The notes beneath the pieces are model-generated. The model had not been told where the DNA came from, ran no database searches, and saw only the letters and a list, made by a program, of their open reading frames with translations. Positions 17,768-25,612 of a DNA stretch of 64,000 bases are shown piece by piece. Location: positions 16,033 through 80,032 of the IMG/VR virus record IMGVR_UViG_3300003177_000020; one strand, 5' to 3'. Made by a program: the position numbers and the translations under genes. Each line of letters starts with the position of its first letter. The first letter of the stretch is position 1. Origin of the DNA: a virus.

Positions 17768-18067
17768 ATGGCACGTAAACTGAGTGATGCGAAAAAGCAA
17801 AAGATTTGTGGTTTGATTTCGTACATCCGATATCGATTGAAGATTGATAACCCGATGCCTGTCGAAGTACGCTTGCACGGGTCAAATTTGGATGAGGAAC
17901 AAATTATCACATATCGAAACTTTGATTGTCCCGCGTATGACAGCTGCGTATATATCGCGGGTATTTCGGGATGGCAATGGATGTCCTGCCGTGCGTGTGC
18001 AGAATTTACAGCGCAGCACCATACACCAATTTTTAGAAAAGAAAGGGTTACAGAAGATGATCACTAG
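17768..18067 (+). CDS. Small Cys-rich unknown protein
   Basis: A 99-residue protein with four Cys in the spacing C-x5-C-x13-C-x2-C in its second half (CPAYDSC and CRAC), compatible with a zinc site. The start is the ATG 11 bases after GAGG. It overlaps the next gene by 11 bases. Function unknown. Confidence 0.6.
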   Translation: MARKLSDAKKQKICGLISYIRYRLKIDNPMPVEVRLHGSNLDEEQIITYRNFDCPAYDSCVYIAGISGWQWMSCRACAEFTAQHHTPIFRKERVTEDDH

Positions 18068-18521
18068 ACAACACAGAGTTGCAGCCAAGAAACAATTTCG
18101 AGTTTGGAAAAACAAGCTGAAGGCATTGATTGATCGCGAGTGCAAATACGAATTGGAAACAGATGGAACACTCACACTCCTGATGCCTACGCAGATCACC
18201 AAAACAGTCTGGTCGATCACAATGCGTCAATTACAGAAAACAATTAAAACTGGAAACAAGAATGATCTGATTGAAGCCATGAATAAATTTGCGCGTGTGG
18301 CTTTTTCGCTTCCAGAAGAAGATACTCCAACTGCTTATGGTGCTTTTGTTCCTGTTGGTGATTTGCGTCGCGCGTTGTTTCTGCTGGAAGAGATGCAGGA
18401 GAGCGGTAAATTCGATCACTATGAAAAGATCACCACACAAGCACATGCCTCAATCCACAAAGCACTTATTGAGATCCATTTGGAAACGGAAACACAAGGA
18501 GGGACAGATGCCGATCATTAA
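18057..18521 (+). CDS. Unknown helical protein (154 aa)
   Basis: The start at 18057 is chosen because GAAAGGG lies 9-10 bases upstream; the frame is open further up, but that part overlaps the previous gene completely. The protein is basic at the N terminus and helical throughout. No family is recognised. It overlaps the KTSC-domain gene by 14 bases. Confidence 0.6.
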   Translation: MITRQHRVAAKKQFRVWKNKLKALIDRECKYELETDGTLTLLMPTQITKTVWSITMRQLQKTIKTGNKNDLIEAMNKFARVAFSLPEEDTPTAYGAFVPVGDLRRALFLLEEMQESGKFDHYEKITTQAHASIHKALIEIHLETETQGGTDADH

Positions 18522-18936
18522 AATCAAATCAAGCAACATTCACAGCATCCAGTATTTCTATGATGATCATAATCTGGAAGTGGGATTCAACAGTGGGAAG
18601 CTTTACATCTACCACCAAGTGCCAGAAGAACTGTTTGATCAATTTACAGCAGCAGAAAGCAAAGGCACATTTTTCAGAAAAAACATTCGTGGGAAGTTTT
18701 CGTACTTGTGTCTTGGAAACACTCTGGATATCTGGTGTGAGCGTATAGAAAGCAAAGCACGGCATGTACCTCTGGATGATTGTCGTGCCTTGGATGAATA
18801 TGACAACCAAGTGCTACAAGCAAGCGCAGCCAAGAAAGTGCATCTTCGATTTTCGGATGGCGAGGAGTTCGTCATTCCGTATGATTGCTATCTGGATCGT
18901 CTTGCGGACGTGGCATTTATTCCTGCTGAGATGTGA
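18508..18936 (+). CDS. KTSC-domain protein
   Basis: Residues 1-65 fit the KTSC domain: IKSSNIHSIQYFYD, LEVGFNSGKLYIYHQVP and FTAAESKGTFFRKNIRGK-Y. KTSC is a small domain found in phage proteins and lysyl-tRNA synthetase relatives, with unclear role, possibly nucleic acid binding. The last 70 residues are not assigned. The start follows a strong AAGGAGGG. Confidence 0.75.
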   Translation: MPIIKIKSSNIHSIQYFYDDHNLEVGFNSGKLYIYHQVPEELFDQFTAAESKGTFFRKNIRGKFSYLCLGNTLDIWCERIESKARHVPLDDCRALDEYDNQVLQASAAKKVHLRFSDGEEFVIPYDCYLDRLADVAFIPAEM

Positions 18937-18938
18937 TC

Positions 18939-19325
18939 ATGCCAAAGAAAAAACAAATACCAAACTTTGTGGCTGCCAAATGGATCAAGGAAATCAAAAA
19001 GCACCACGAGCTAAAATCTTCTGAACGTATTCAAGACTTAGTGCGCGATACTTTGTTTGAAAAATTGCCGACAGAAAAAGATCGATCAAACGGTGTATTG
19101 ATTCTTGGATACAAAATTTACATTGTGTTTGTGCGAGCCATTCTTCGCATCGACTGGCAGCAAATAGAAGAATGCGAGTTCCACGATTGCCGAGTGATTG
19201 TTGATCCAGATTCACAATATCGCATCAGTCCGTTGCATGGCGATAACAGGGATGCACTCGCACACGCTCTTTACAACCTTGGTGATCGTTTATCACATGC
19301 GTTCACCAAAACTTTTGATGTGTAA
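18939..19325 (+). CDS. Unknown protein (128 aa)
   Basis: The gene begins 2 bases after the KTSC gene stop at an ATG; a GTG two codons earlier is the alternative. It encodes a basic helical N terminus and a beta-rich middle (NGVLILGYKIYIVFVRAIL). No family is recognised. Confidence 0.6.
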   Translation: MPKKKQIPNFVAAKWIKEIKKHHELKSSERIQDLVRDTLFEKLPTEKDRSNGVLILGYKIYIVFVRAILRIDWQQIEECEFHDCRVIVDPDSQYRISPLHGDNRDALAHALYNLGDRLSHAFTKTFDV

Positions 19326-19347
19326 CACATCGCAGAAAGGGATTATT

Positions 19348-19941
19348 ATGGCAAAAGAATTAGATGATCGCGTGCTTGAAGTTTACAAACCACCTTTTTA
19401 CTACGATCAACATTCAGGATACATTTGCGATTCCAACCACGAAGTTATTTCAGATAAATGGCGTCAAGGTGTAACGCGAGGTCGTGGATGGGGTCGTGCT
19501 TACAAAATGGAAAACTACAAGATTGTTCATGATGAAATCGGAAAGCATATTGCTGCAGCCTTGAATCAATACTGGGAAGCCAAGAATACATCAGCACGTG
19601 ATCCCGATAACGAAGATCCCAAACCTACAGGCAGAGTCAAACACCCCATGCAGCCCGTTGTTTGGTCTGAAAATAACATACTTCGTTTTCAACAAAATCG
19701 TGTTGTGGATTTGATGCTGAAGCAATTGGAAAAACGTGGGTACACACTGAATGATTTGTATCCCGATCTGCACCGTGAATATGATGATGAGCAAATTTTC
19801 GATGACATTGATCAATTCAACCAGCTGATTGGTTATTCGGTTTCAGGCATCCCATTGAATGACGAATCAATCCAAGATCGCGCTTATGAAGAAGCATACA
19901 AAAACGGACTGCTTGAAAGACCAGATACAGAACAGAAGTGA
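19348..19941 (+). CDS. Unknown protein (197 aa)
   Basis: A soluble protein starting after GAAAGGGATT. It is rich in aromatic and acidic residues (YKPPFYYDQHSGY near the start and a Glu/Asp-rich end). No family is recognised. It lies in a string of small + strand genes after the replication block. Confidence 0.65.
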   Translation: MAKELDDRVLEVYKPPFYYDQHSGYICDSNHEVISDKWRQGVTRGRGWGRAYKMENYKIVHDEIGKHIAAALNQYWEAKNTSARDPDNEDPKPTGRVKHPMQPVVWSENNILRFQQNRVVDLMLKQLEKRGYTLNDLYPDLHREYDDEQIFDDIDQFNQLIGYSVSGIPLNDESIQDRAYEEAYKNGLLERPDTEQK

Positions 19942-19965
19942 TCGCCAACACGAAAGGGAAACACC

Positions 19966-20478
19966 ATGCTCTATTACGTTGATGTTGATCCCATCGGATC
20001 TGATACACAATGGAACGACCTATCAACTGCCATTCAAGAACTTGTGAAACTGTGGCATCCAAAACTTTCTGTGTTTGTTGCGCATGAGATTATCACGCGA
20101 TTCATATCTTACGACTACCGCAAAGATCCATATATCGCAGGTGTTCAAGTTGCACGATCATGGTGTTTCGGATTTGTAGAACAAGATTACAGCACGGATG
20201 ATCACCACGCTTGCCAGATTATCCATGAAGGTCTAAAGGATCTCCAACCAGAAACAGATCAAAAGTTCGCAGCTCTGCACTTGTTACGCATGGTGTTTCA
20301 ACCTGCACTCGAAACCAAAATCCAGAATTTGAAAGCAATCATTCGTCTGGCGCAGAACACGGGTGCAGTCACAGATAAATTGCTTCTTGGTATCTTCAAC
20401 AAGGCACGATCTCTTTTCCACCAAAAATCAGTCCATATGTTTGATCTCTATTATCACGACCTGCTTCTTGCGTATTAG
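19966..20478 (+). CDS. Unknown protein (170 aa)
   Basis: A protein with a mixed N-terminal half and a helical C-terminal half. It follows GAAAGGGAAACACC. I recognise no family and see no catalytic motif. Confidence 0.6.
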   Translation: MLYYVDVDPIGSDTQWNDLSTAIQELVKLWHPKLSVFVAHEIITRFISYDYRKDPYIAGVQVARSWCFGFVEQDYSTDDHHACQIIHEGLKDLQPETDQKFAALHLLRMVFQPALETKIQNLKAIIRLAQNTGAVTDKLLLGIFNKARSLFHQKSVHMFDLYYHDLLLAY

Positions 20479-20505
20479 CACCGCAACAGAAAGGAATACA
20501 GCAGC

Positions 20506-20697
20506 ATGAACAAGTTTGTTTTCTGGTTTATAATCTGCATCCCGTTGTTGATCGGGATTCCCACAGGGTTCTTTTTTCTGCTGAAACCACAAATAGGATT
20601 CATCAATATCAACCCGTCCATCGCCTATATTATTTTTGTGGCTTCCATCGCAGCATCTTTTCTAATCTTTTTGGGAAGCGAACTCACCAAGAAATAA
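20506..20697 (+). CDS. Small membrane protein, two transmembrane helices
   Basis: The 63-residue product consists of two hydrophobic stretches (about residues 4-26 and 36-58) and a charged end (SELTKK). It could sit in the host inner membrane, but size alone does not show whether it is a holin, exclusion or other factor. The gene starts after AAAGGAATACAGCAGC and is the last of the replication-side operon. Confidence 0.6.
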   Translation: MNKFVFWFIICIPLLIGIPTGFFFLLKPQIGFININPSIAYIIFVASIAASFLIFLGSELTKK

Positions 20698-20727
20698 TCC
20701 CGCACACAATCCCACCTGCAAAACTCT

Positions 20728-20770
20728 CTTTATTTATTTTTTATATTAGTCACATTATTTTTTGTACTAT
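20728..20770 (+). promoter_or_regulatory. Likely promoter before the small-terminase-like gene
   Basis: CTCTTTATTTATTTTTTATATTAG followed 18 bases later by TACTAT (20765-20770) resembles the recurrent phage promoter without its CTAACT block. It lies 35 bases upstream of the next gene, whose base composition differs from that of its neighbours. Confidence 0.4.
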
Positions 20771-20805
20771 ACAATTTTTAATCATTCTGCATAAAGGAAT
20801 ACACA

Positions 20806-21726
20806 ATGGCAAAAAGACGAAGCACCAAAAACAAACAAGAAACACAAACTCCAAAAAGCAACACTCAGGATGTCAAACCACTCTACAAAAAGAAACACAA
20901 CATCGAAGACGTGCAGCCATTCAAAGACGTCACAGGCACATCCAGAAAGCTCACAAAAGAGATGGTCATTGCCAGACGTATCCTCGTCCTGCAAGAGTTC
21001 GCCAGAGGCAAAGCACCTGAAGTTATCGCCTACGAAATCGGCACTTCAGAGGAAATTGTACAACGCGAACTCGACATCGCTCTCGAAAAGATCGCAAACG
21101 AATACACGCACGCTTCACCTTCACAAATATTCGCCAAATACGCCACGTTCCAGTTCGGTGTCCTCAATAAGATTCAAAAAGCTTATGAACGCTTTGCTGC
21201 CGATCCCTCCATGAAATCCGCATCCGCACAGATCTCCGCTCTCAAAACTCAATCCGATATCTATGACAAAATTATTCAAAAAGGCGTCGACTTCGGCATT
21301 ATACAAAACAAACGTAAAAAGAAAGCACAAGACCTTCAATCACAAAATCCCGATCAACTCGCTGGCGTACTTCAACAAGAAATTCAAGAAATGATTATCC
21401 TACTCAACGAAATCAACCCAAACGCTGCAAACAAAATTAAACAACAATTCAAACAAGAAAAACAAACACAACCAAAAACACACACGAAACAAAACAACAA
21501 TTCAAAACTTAAACAAATACCAAAACACAAAAAACAACAACTCGACAAATGGATGTTCAAAGGCAACGCTTCACCAGAAATTATCAAAGAACAAGAACTT
21601 CAAAAAGCTCTCGAAATTCAAGTCCAACTACACAAATCTAAAAAAGAAAACAATTCAAGCAATCAAGACAACTCAACAGAACAAACTTCACAACAGACAA
21701 ATACAAACACAGAAACAACAAAGTAA
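20806..21726 (+). CDS. Putative small terminase subunit / HTH DNA-binding protein
   Basis: Residues about 50-90 form a helix-turn-helix (EFARGKAPEVIAYEIGTSEE), followed by a helical stretch and an ISALKTQSDIYDKIIQ helix. This order (HTH, then oligomerisation helices) is that of phage small terminases. The last 120 residues are low-complexity Gln/Asn/Lys/Thr. The coding strand is unusually rich in A and C and poor in G and T, unlike the replication and virion genes, suggesting a different history. The gene lies 22 kb from terL, so the assignment is tentative. Confidence 0.5.
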   Translation: MAKRRSTKNKQETQTPKSNTQDVKPLYKKKHNIEDVQPFKDVTGTSRKLTKEMVIARRILVLQEFARGKAPEVIAYEIGTSEEIVQRELDIALEKIANEYTHASPSQIFAKYATFQFGVLNKIQKAYERFAADPSMKSASAQISALKTQSDIYDKIIQKGVDFGIIQNKRKKKAQDLQSQNPDQLAGVLQQEIQEMIILLNEINPNAANKIKQQFKQEKQTQPKTHTKQNNNSKLKQIPKHKKQQLDKWMFKGNASPEIIKEQELQKALEIQVQLHKSKKENNSSNQDNSTEQTSQQTNTNTETTK

Positions 21727-21809
21727 AAATCAAATATAACAGTAGGACATATAAGAAAAGATCATTTCACATTTATTAGAGATTCATACCAGCTTCATAG
21801 TGGTTTCAT

Positions 21810-21889
21810 GGGGCAGTCATAGGTGGAGTCATCAGTGCTTTACCATAGTGGTATTAGGGGCATTCATAGGTGGCATCATTAGAGCTTTA
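21810..21889. repeat. Degenerate direct repeat, 47-bp period
   Basis: The 33-base units at 21810-21842 and 21857-21889 agree at 27 of 33 positions; shared blocks include GGGGCA, TCATAGGTGG and GCTTTA. Shorter TTCAT and TCAT echoes surround them. Their role is unknown; a protein-binding region near the small-terminase-like gene is one possibility. Confidence 0.5.
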
Positions 21890-21905
21890 TGAGGGCTTCA
21901 TGATT

Positions 21906-21930
21906 GTGGTTGGTCACAAAGCACAACCAC
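21906..21930 (+). other. Hairpin, 7-bp stem
   Basis: GTGGTTG (21906-21912) pairs with CAACCAC (21924-21930) across an 11-base loop. No U-run follows, so a terminator call is not supported; it may protect the 3' end of the upstream transcript. Confidence 0.35.
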
Positions 21931-22160
21931 CTGCACCTCCCTATAATTCCCGTGTCATCGGCATATATGGGGTTGTAAGCTGCGACTATCTGCCCTTGAT
22001 TCCTGTCTTCTTTTCCCACGCTGGAATCTTTCCAGACCTTTCTTGCTGCTAAAAAGTGTTCATTTTGGTGTTTGCTACGCGGTAATTGTTTTGTTGTTGT
22101 TGGCATAAAGCTGCGTTATCGTTTAGCTTTTGCTTGTTTTGGTTGTGGTGTAAAAGAAAA

Positions 22161-22400
22161 GTGTCACGCGGTGGATCATTCTTGATGGCAGAATGCTTGA
22201 TTTTGAGTGAAATGTGTTGTTGGCAGCAAATTGGATTTTCCTTTTATGAATCAGTATCTTGCCCTTGTTTTGTGTTGTTTTTATTTGTAAGAAAAAGTCT
22301 GATTGTCTAAAAAGTGAACTACCCGTGTCAATTTTGAAGTTCAAAAAATAGTGTAATGATTTTAGTTGTTTATCTTTGTAAGAATTTCCCTACACGTGTT
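22161..22400 (+). repeat. Repeated intergenic module, copy 1
   Basis: Blocks shared in order with 23580-23804 are TCACGCGGT or CACGCGGT, CCTTTTAT with AGTATCTT, ATTTGTAAGAAAAAGTCTGA, TGTAATGATTTTA and GAATTTCCCTACA. The last block can form a short GTAGG/CCTAC-type hairpin. Weaker similarity is seen at 24670-24705. The module precedes a promoter in each case, so it may be regulatory or a leftover of segment duplication. Confidence 0.55.
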
Positions 22401-22708
22401 TATTGTGCTTTGTTGTGATCTGCTGTTGTTGAGGCTGTGCCGTGTTGAAGGTCTAAACAGGTGATTTGTTGTTATTGTAACAGAAAGGCTAGTTTTAGGC
22501 GTTTTATATGCTTGCTAGATAGATTGTATTGGTTGCGTTGAGTTTTTGCGTAATAGGGCTATTTCTGTGCTTCGATTTTAAGTGGGTTGTTTTTGTGATC
22601 TGGTATGGTGATCCTACGATGTGATCTGCTGTGTGTTGAATTTGTATGGTGTACGTGGTGTTTTCTTGTTGGTGTTGGTAGTAAAAGCGTAGAGTTATTA
22701 GTAAGATG

Positions 22709-22758
22709 CTAACTTTTTTTATTTATTTCTTGTATCTGTCATAGGTTAGAGCTACTAT
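22709..22758 (+). promoter_or_regulatory. Phage promoter of the CTAACT/TTTAT/TTGTAA class
   Basis: CTAACT at 22709, then a T-run with ATTTATT, TTGTAT at 22730-22735, a 17-base spacer and TACTAT at 22753-22758. It heads the first of the small early-type genes, whose ATG is 43 bases further on. Confidence 0.7.
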
Positions 22759-22781
22759 TTGAACATAAGGAAACGACAACA

Positions 22782-22794
22782 ACTCAAAAGGAGT
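22782..22794 (+). promoter_or_regulatory. Shine-Dalgarno hairpin ACTC-AAAAG-GAGT
   Basis: The 13-base sequence ACTCAAAAGGAGT places AAGGAG in the loop and 3' arm of a 4-bp hairpin, 7 bases before the ATG at 22802. Exactly the same 13 bases precede four other genes in the window. Confidence 0.55.
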
Positions 22795-22801
22795 AAAGAA
22801 G

Positions 22802-22924
22802 ATGACAAACGCAGACTGGAAAGCCTACAAAGACGCAAGACGAAAAAGAATCATCAAAGAGAGCATCTGGATGGCAGCTGCGGTAGCCCTCAAGGCAGCC
22901 AGCTACTACGTGATTTTCTGCTAA
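22802..22924 (+). CDS. Very small unknown protein (40 aa)
   Basis: The ATG at 22802 follows AAAAGGAGTAAAGAAG. The 40-residue product is basic in its first 20 residues (DARRKRIIKE) and hydrophobic in the last 20 (AAAVALKAASYYVIF), ending in Cys, so it could be an amphipathic or membrane-associated peptide. It has its own promoter and ribosome hairpin, which supports expression despite the size. Confidence 0.55.
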   Translation: MTNADWKAYKDARRKRIIKESIWMAAAVALKAASYYVIFC

Positions 22925-22969
22925 GGAACCACGGCAGATACAGAGAACAAATATTTCTTGTAACATGAA

Positions 22970-22991
22970 AAGGTAGTAATACCGCTACCTT
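22970..22991 (+). other. Hairpin between small early-type genes
   Basis: AAGGTAG (22970-22976) pairs with CTACCTT (22985-22991) with an 8-base loop, followed directly by TGTAACC and the ribosome site of the next gene. It could attenuate or separate the two messages. Confidence 0.4.
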
Positions 22992-22997
22992 GTAACC

Positions 22998-23010
22998 ACT
23001 CAAAAGGAGT
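22998..23010 (+). promoter_or_regulatory. Shine-Dalgarno hairpin ACTC-AAAAG-GAGT
   Basis: A second exact copy of ACTCAAAAGGAGT, 7 bases before the ATG at 23018. The following bases GAAGAAGATG also match those after the copy at 22782. Confidence 0.55.
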
Positions 23011-23017
23011 GAAGAAG

Positions 23018-23275
23018 ATGGAAACAGTACGCATGATCACAGGTGCAGAGTTGGACGCAAAGCTGGCAAAGAACATGGAATTTGAAGCGTGGATGGACGA
23101 TGTGGATGCCATGATTCAACGTCTAACAGGATTAGGATGTGATGATTTTGTTGACATCTGCTACAGAGATCTTTTCGACGCAGGATGTCTTCCCGATGGC
23201 GCACTTGAAGAACTGGCAGCGCAAGACAGCGTTTTTGCTGAGTTTATGCGAGCAGAGGGCTACCACATCGATTGA
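23018..23275 (+). CDS. Small acidic unknown protein (85 aa)
   Basis: The product is acidic (many Asp and Glu, for example EAWMDDVDAM) and helical. The start at 23018 is chosen for its spacing from the Shine-Dalgarno hairpin; an in-frame GTG at 23009 overlaps the hairpin. Acidic small early phage proteins often inhibit host enzymes, but no such link can be shown here. Confidence 0.65.
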   Translation: METVRMITGAELDAKLAKNMEFEAWMDDVDAMIQRLTGLGCDDFVDICYRDLFDAGCLPDGALEELAAQDSVFAEFMRAEGYHID

Positions 23276-23331
23276 TTGGATCGAAACAACAAACAACAAC
23301 GCAGCACGCAATAAGGCAACGCTGCACAACA

Positions 23332-23345
23332 GCCTGATAGAAGGC
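23332..23345 (+). promoter_or_regulatory. GCCT-AGGC hairpin directly before a ribosome site
   Basis: GCCT and AGGC enclose a 6-base loop, and AAAGGAC follows immediately. Similar hairpins stand at 24039-24051 and 24827-24837 in front of other small genes, after leaders that also share CGCAATAA or CAACGC stretches. Confidence 0.45.
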
Positions 23346-23358
23346 AAAGGACACGGTT

Positions 23359-23583
23359 ATGAAAATGGCACACGTAGCGAGAATCATTGATAATTTTGAC
23401 CAAAATGTCATTGTTGCAACACCAACCAAACGAGGCATTCGCATCGGAGATGAACATCATCGGTGTTGGTTGGACAAGAAACAGGCAACCAAAGCAGTCC
23501 GAAAACTGAAGAAATTGAAAGGACAAGTTGGCGATTCTTATGAGGATTTTTGGGCAGCCATTGATTTTGGATTGCAAAAGTGA
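23359..23583 (+). CDS. Small basic unknown protein (74 aa)
   Basis: The product is basic in its middle (KKQATKAVRKLKKLKG) with a beta-rich N terminus (NVIVATPTKRGIRIG). The gene follows AAAGGACACGGTT. It reads through from the promoter at 22709, since no promoter is seen before it. No family is recognised. Confidence 0.6.
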   Translation: MKMAHVARIIDNFDQNVIVATPTKRGIRIGDEHHRCWLDKKQATKAVRKLKKLKGQVGDSYEDFWAAIDFGLQK

Positions 23584-23804
23584 CACGCGGTTGTTCTTTT
23601 CTACCAGCAGCCTTTCTTTTGAAATTCCTTTTATAGAATAGTATCTTACCATGCTTTTATGTGGTGTTGCTTATTTCTGCATTTGTAAGAAAAAGTCTGA
23701 TGGACAATTTTGGTGTGTCCCTCGTGCAGATTTTAAAATGCAAGACACAAATGTAATGATTTTACGGACTTATCCTTTGTAGGAATTTCCCTACAAGCAC
23801 TTTT
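23580..23804 (+). repeat. Repeated intergenic module, copy 2
   Basis: This is the second copy of the module described at 22161-22400, with the blocks in the same order and similar spacing. It begins at the stop codon of the small gene upstream. Confidence 0.55.
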
Positions 23805-24064
23805 ATACAGGATGTGATCTTGGAAGGTGATCCGTATGATCTCCAAAAGTGATCTGTATTGGCAGATAATTGGTGGTTCCACGGCAGTCCTGATGGGTAA
23901 GATTGTGTGTTTTTGAAAATAATTGTGTAGTGATAACGCCTACATACTAACTTTTTTTATTTATTCCCTGTATTTTGCATCAAACATCTGTATACTAAGG
24001 ACATAACGAAGCAGCGCACAACGCAACGTTTCACAACAGCCCATAAGAGGCAAAGGAAAAGATC
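23584..24064. other. Noncoding stretch with module copy 2 and promoter
   Basis: The 480 bases contain the repeated module, a GATC-containing T/G-rich spacer, and the promoter at 23947-23996 followed by a leader with a GCC...GGC hairpin. No gene is seen. Confidence 0.55.
23947..23996 (+). promoter_or_regulatory. Phage promoter of the CTAACT/TTTAT/TTGTAA class
   Basis: CTAACT at 23947, a T-run with ATTTATT, CTGTAT at 23968-23973, a 17-base spacer and TATACT at 23991-23996. It drives the small gene at 24065. Confidence 0.7.
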
Positions 24065-24271
24065 ATGACAAAGAAACAAAGAGAAGAAAGCCAACTCGCA
24101 GAAACAAACTTCAACGTACAAAGACTCTGCGAAGAAGCCCAACAAAAGCTGGCAGAAATTGCAGAGGGTATCAACCGCAACCACAACCTTGAAACAGCCA
24201 GCGAAATTGAAGAAAGCCTCGCATACTTCGTAGATCAACTCAACGGATTACGCAAACAAATCAAAGCGTAA
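24065..24271 (+). CDS. Small helical unknown protein (68 aa)
   Basis: The product is an almost continuous charged helix or coiled coil (CEEAQQKLAEIAEGINRN). Its second half resembles the following broken gene (ETASEIEESLAYFVDQLNG compared with SEHTAIAMATELKQAV), suggesting a local duplication. The start follows AAAGGAAAAGATC. Confidence 0.65.
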   Translation: MTKKQREESQLAETNFNVQRLCEEAQQKLAEIAEGINRNHNLETASEIEESLAYFVDQLNGLRKQIKA

Positions 24272-24308
24272 GCCAAACAGCAACCCAAAAAGGGAAAGGA
24301 CAACAATC

Positions 24309-24460
24309 ATGGACAGACTTGAAGAATTGGAATCAAACATCATCAACCTGACCTAGATCATTTTGATTTACCCTCGGAACACACCGCGATAGCAATGGCA
24401 ACCGAACTGAAACAAGCGGTACTTATCCTCACCAAATACCGCAAGAAGCTCAAAGGCTAA
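24309..24460 (+). pseudogene. Frame-broken tiny gene related to its upstream neighbour
   Basis: After AAAGGACAACAATC an ATG opens MDRLEELESNIINLT and meets a stop at 24354. The next frame continues DHFDLPSEHTAIAMATE to a stop at 24458-24460. Adding one base near 24354 (for example TTA instead of TA) would restore a 50-residue protein similar to the gene at 24065. It is either a recent single-base loss or a sequence error. Confidence 0.5.
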
Positions 24461-24850
24461 AAGGCTAACACCCGCAACATCCTACCACGCAGCCCTTCCT
24501 GCACGCTTTCTTTTCAATTCCCTATAATTACCCCACAAACACAATCGCAGCCCTTGTGTCGGCTGTATCGCGGTATCTGGTAGGTTGTACATTATGTTGC
24601 ACTTGTGATCTGCAGCTGATGATCTTGGTAGGCGATCAAGCTTGTTTCCTATGGATTATGATCGGATCACTTACAGAAAAAGATCATTCTGTCTAAATAG
24701 CAAACATAATTCTTTAGCAATAACGCCTAGATGCTAACTTTTTATAAATAAAGCTTGTAAAGTGAAGTGATCCTAGCTACTATCACAACATAACGAAGCG
24801 GGACGCAATAAAGCAAACCGCGCAACGCCTAAAAGGCAAAGGATAAGAAA
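24461..24850. other. Noncoding stretch with promoter and leader
   Basis: It holds TATAATTACCC (24532), a degenerate version of the intergenic module (24670-24705), the promoter at 24734-24783 and a leader with CGCAATAAAGC and a GCCT-AGGC hairpin. No gene is seen. Confidence 0.5.
24734..24783 (+). promoter_or_regulatory. Phage promoter of the CTAACT/TTTAT/TTGTAA class
   Basis: CTAACT at 24734, TTTTATAAATAAAG, TTGTAA at 24755-24760, a 17-base spacer and TACTAT at 24778-24783. The spacer includes AGTGAAGTGATC, nearly repeated in the - strand promoter at 30682-30731. Confidence 0.75.
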
Positions 24851-25267
24851 ATGGAAAACATGACAAAAACCGAACAGTTCAACCTTTTGGAAGGCATCAC
24901 GCTCAAGACGATCAAAGGACGCGCTGAGATGCTCAAGCAGAAAGTTTTGAACGCCATCCAAGGGAACTGCGCAGCCTTTCGAATTGAGGAACTCTGCAAA
25001 TCGGAAGCCTACACCGAACATCTGATGCGGTACGAGAGGCTGCGCAACCACAAAGATTTTGAAAACCGACCATTTGACGCCTACTTGGAAGCCATGAAGC
25101 ACCAAGAAAGAGTTCTTTTCTCACAGGCAGATGGCGAATTTTCAACCAGCGCAGCTTACCGCTGCAACGCGCACTATAAAATACAAGTGGCGCGGGAACT
25201 GATGCAAGACCCTCTCTACCAAATGGCAAAAGACGCATCTGCCGAATACAAGGCAAACGAAGCGTAA
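24851..25267 (+). CDS. Unknown helical protein (138 aa)
   Basis: The product is soluble and helical. An ATG at 24860 is a second possible start; 24851 is preferred after AAAGGATAAGAAA. It lies alone between two promoters and is probably an early monocistronic gene. Confidence 0.65.
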   Translation: MENMTKTEQFNLLEGITLKTIKGRAEMLKQKVLNAIQGNCAAFRIEELCKSEAYTEHLMRYERLRNHKDFENRPFDAYLEAMKHQERVLFSQADGEFSTSAAYRCNAHYKIQVARELMQDPLYQMAKDASAEYKANEA

Positions 25268-25499
25268 CACACGCCAAACAAAAGCCCACCCGATCAAACC
25301 TACCAGCAGCCTCCTAATTCCCCACAAAGCGCAACACAAACAAACCTCGCGCAAGTCCCTCCTTTGATCTGCATACAAACAGGCAGGACTTGGGATAGGC
25401 GCAGCCTCCCTGCGTTGCCTTATGGTCGCGTAATTCAGATCACATTAGGATCACTTCTACAATTCGCACTTTCAATTCTTTAGTCTTATCGCTTACTTG

Positions 25500-25549
25500 C
25501 TAACTATTTTTATTTATTCCTTGTAAGTTACACCGATCATCTCTACTAT
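25500..25549 (+). promoter_or_regulatory. Phage promoter of the CTAACT/TTTAT/TTGTAA class
   Basis: CTAACT at 25500, ATTTTTATTTATTCC, TTGTAA at 25521-25526, a 17-base spacer and TACTAT at 25544-25549. The spacer end GATCATCTC is identical to that of the - strand promoter at 30682. Confidence 0.75.
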
Positions 25550-25594
25550 AAGAATCAAGAAACGGGTAACGCAATAAAGCACAGCCCAACAACA

Positions 25595-25607
25595 ACTCTA
25601 AAGGAGT
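25595..25607 (+). promoter_or_regulatory. Shine-Dalgarno hairpin, variant ACTC-TAAAG-GAGT
   Basis: This copy differs from the other five by one base in the loop and has one extra pair (A...T outside), 6 bases before the ATG at 25613. Confidence 0.5.
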
Positions 25608-25612
25608 TCAAA

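Larger units (their letters stand above)
21727..22801. other. Noncoding stretch with repeats, a hairpin and a promoter
   Basis: About 1.07 kb without a convincing gene. It holds a degenerate 47-bp direct repeat (21810-21889), a 7-bp hairpin (21906-21930), one copy of a repeated intergenic module (22161-22400) and a promoter at its right end. The middle is G/T-rich, in contrast to the A/C-rich coding strands on both sides. Confidence 0.6.
25268..25612. other. Noncoding stretch with promoter and leader
   Basis: About 345 bases with a C-rich left half, two GATC sites close to 25440, the promoter at 25500-25549 and a leader containing CGCAATAAAGC like the leader before 24851. No gene is seen. 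Confidence 0.5.

Noticed and set aside
22759-22968. A + strand frame of 69 codons over the first small early-type gene.
   Set aside because: It starts before the Shine-Dalgarno hairpin and lacks a ribosome site; the 40-residue frame at 22802 is the one placed behind the hairpin.
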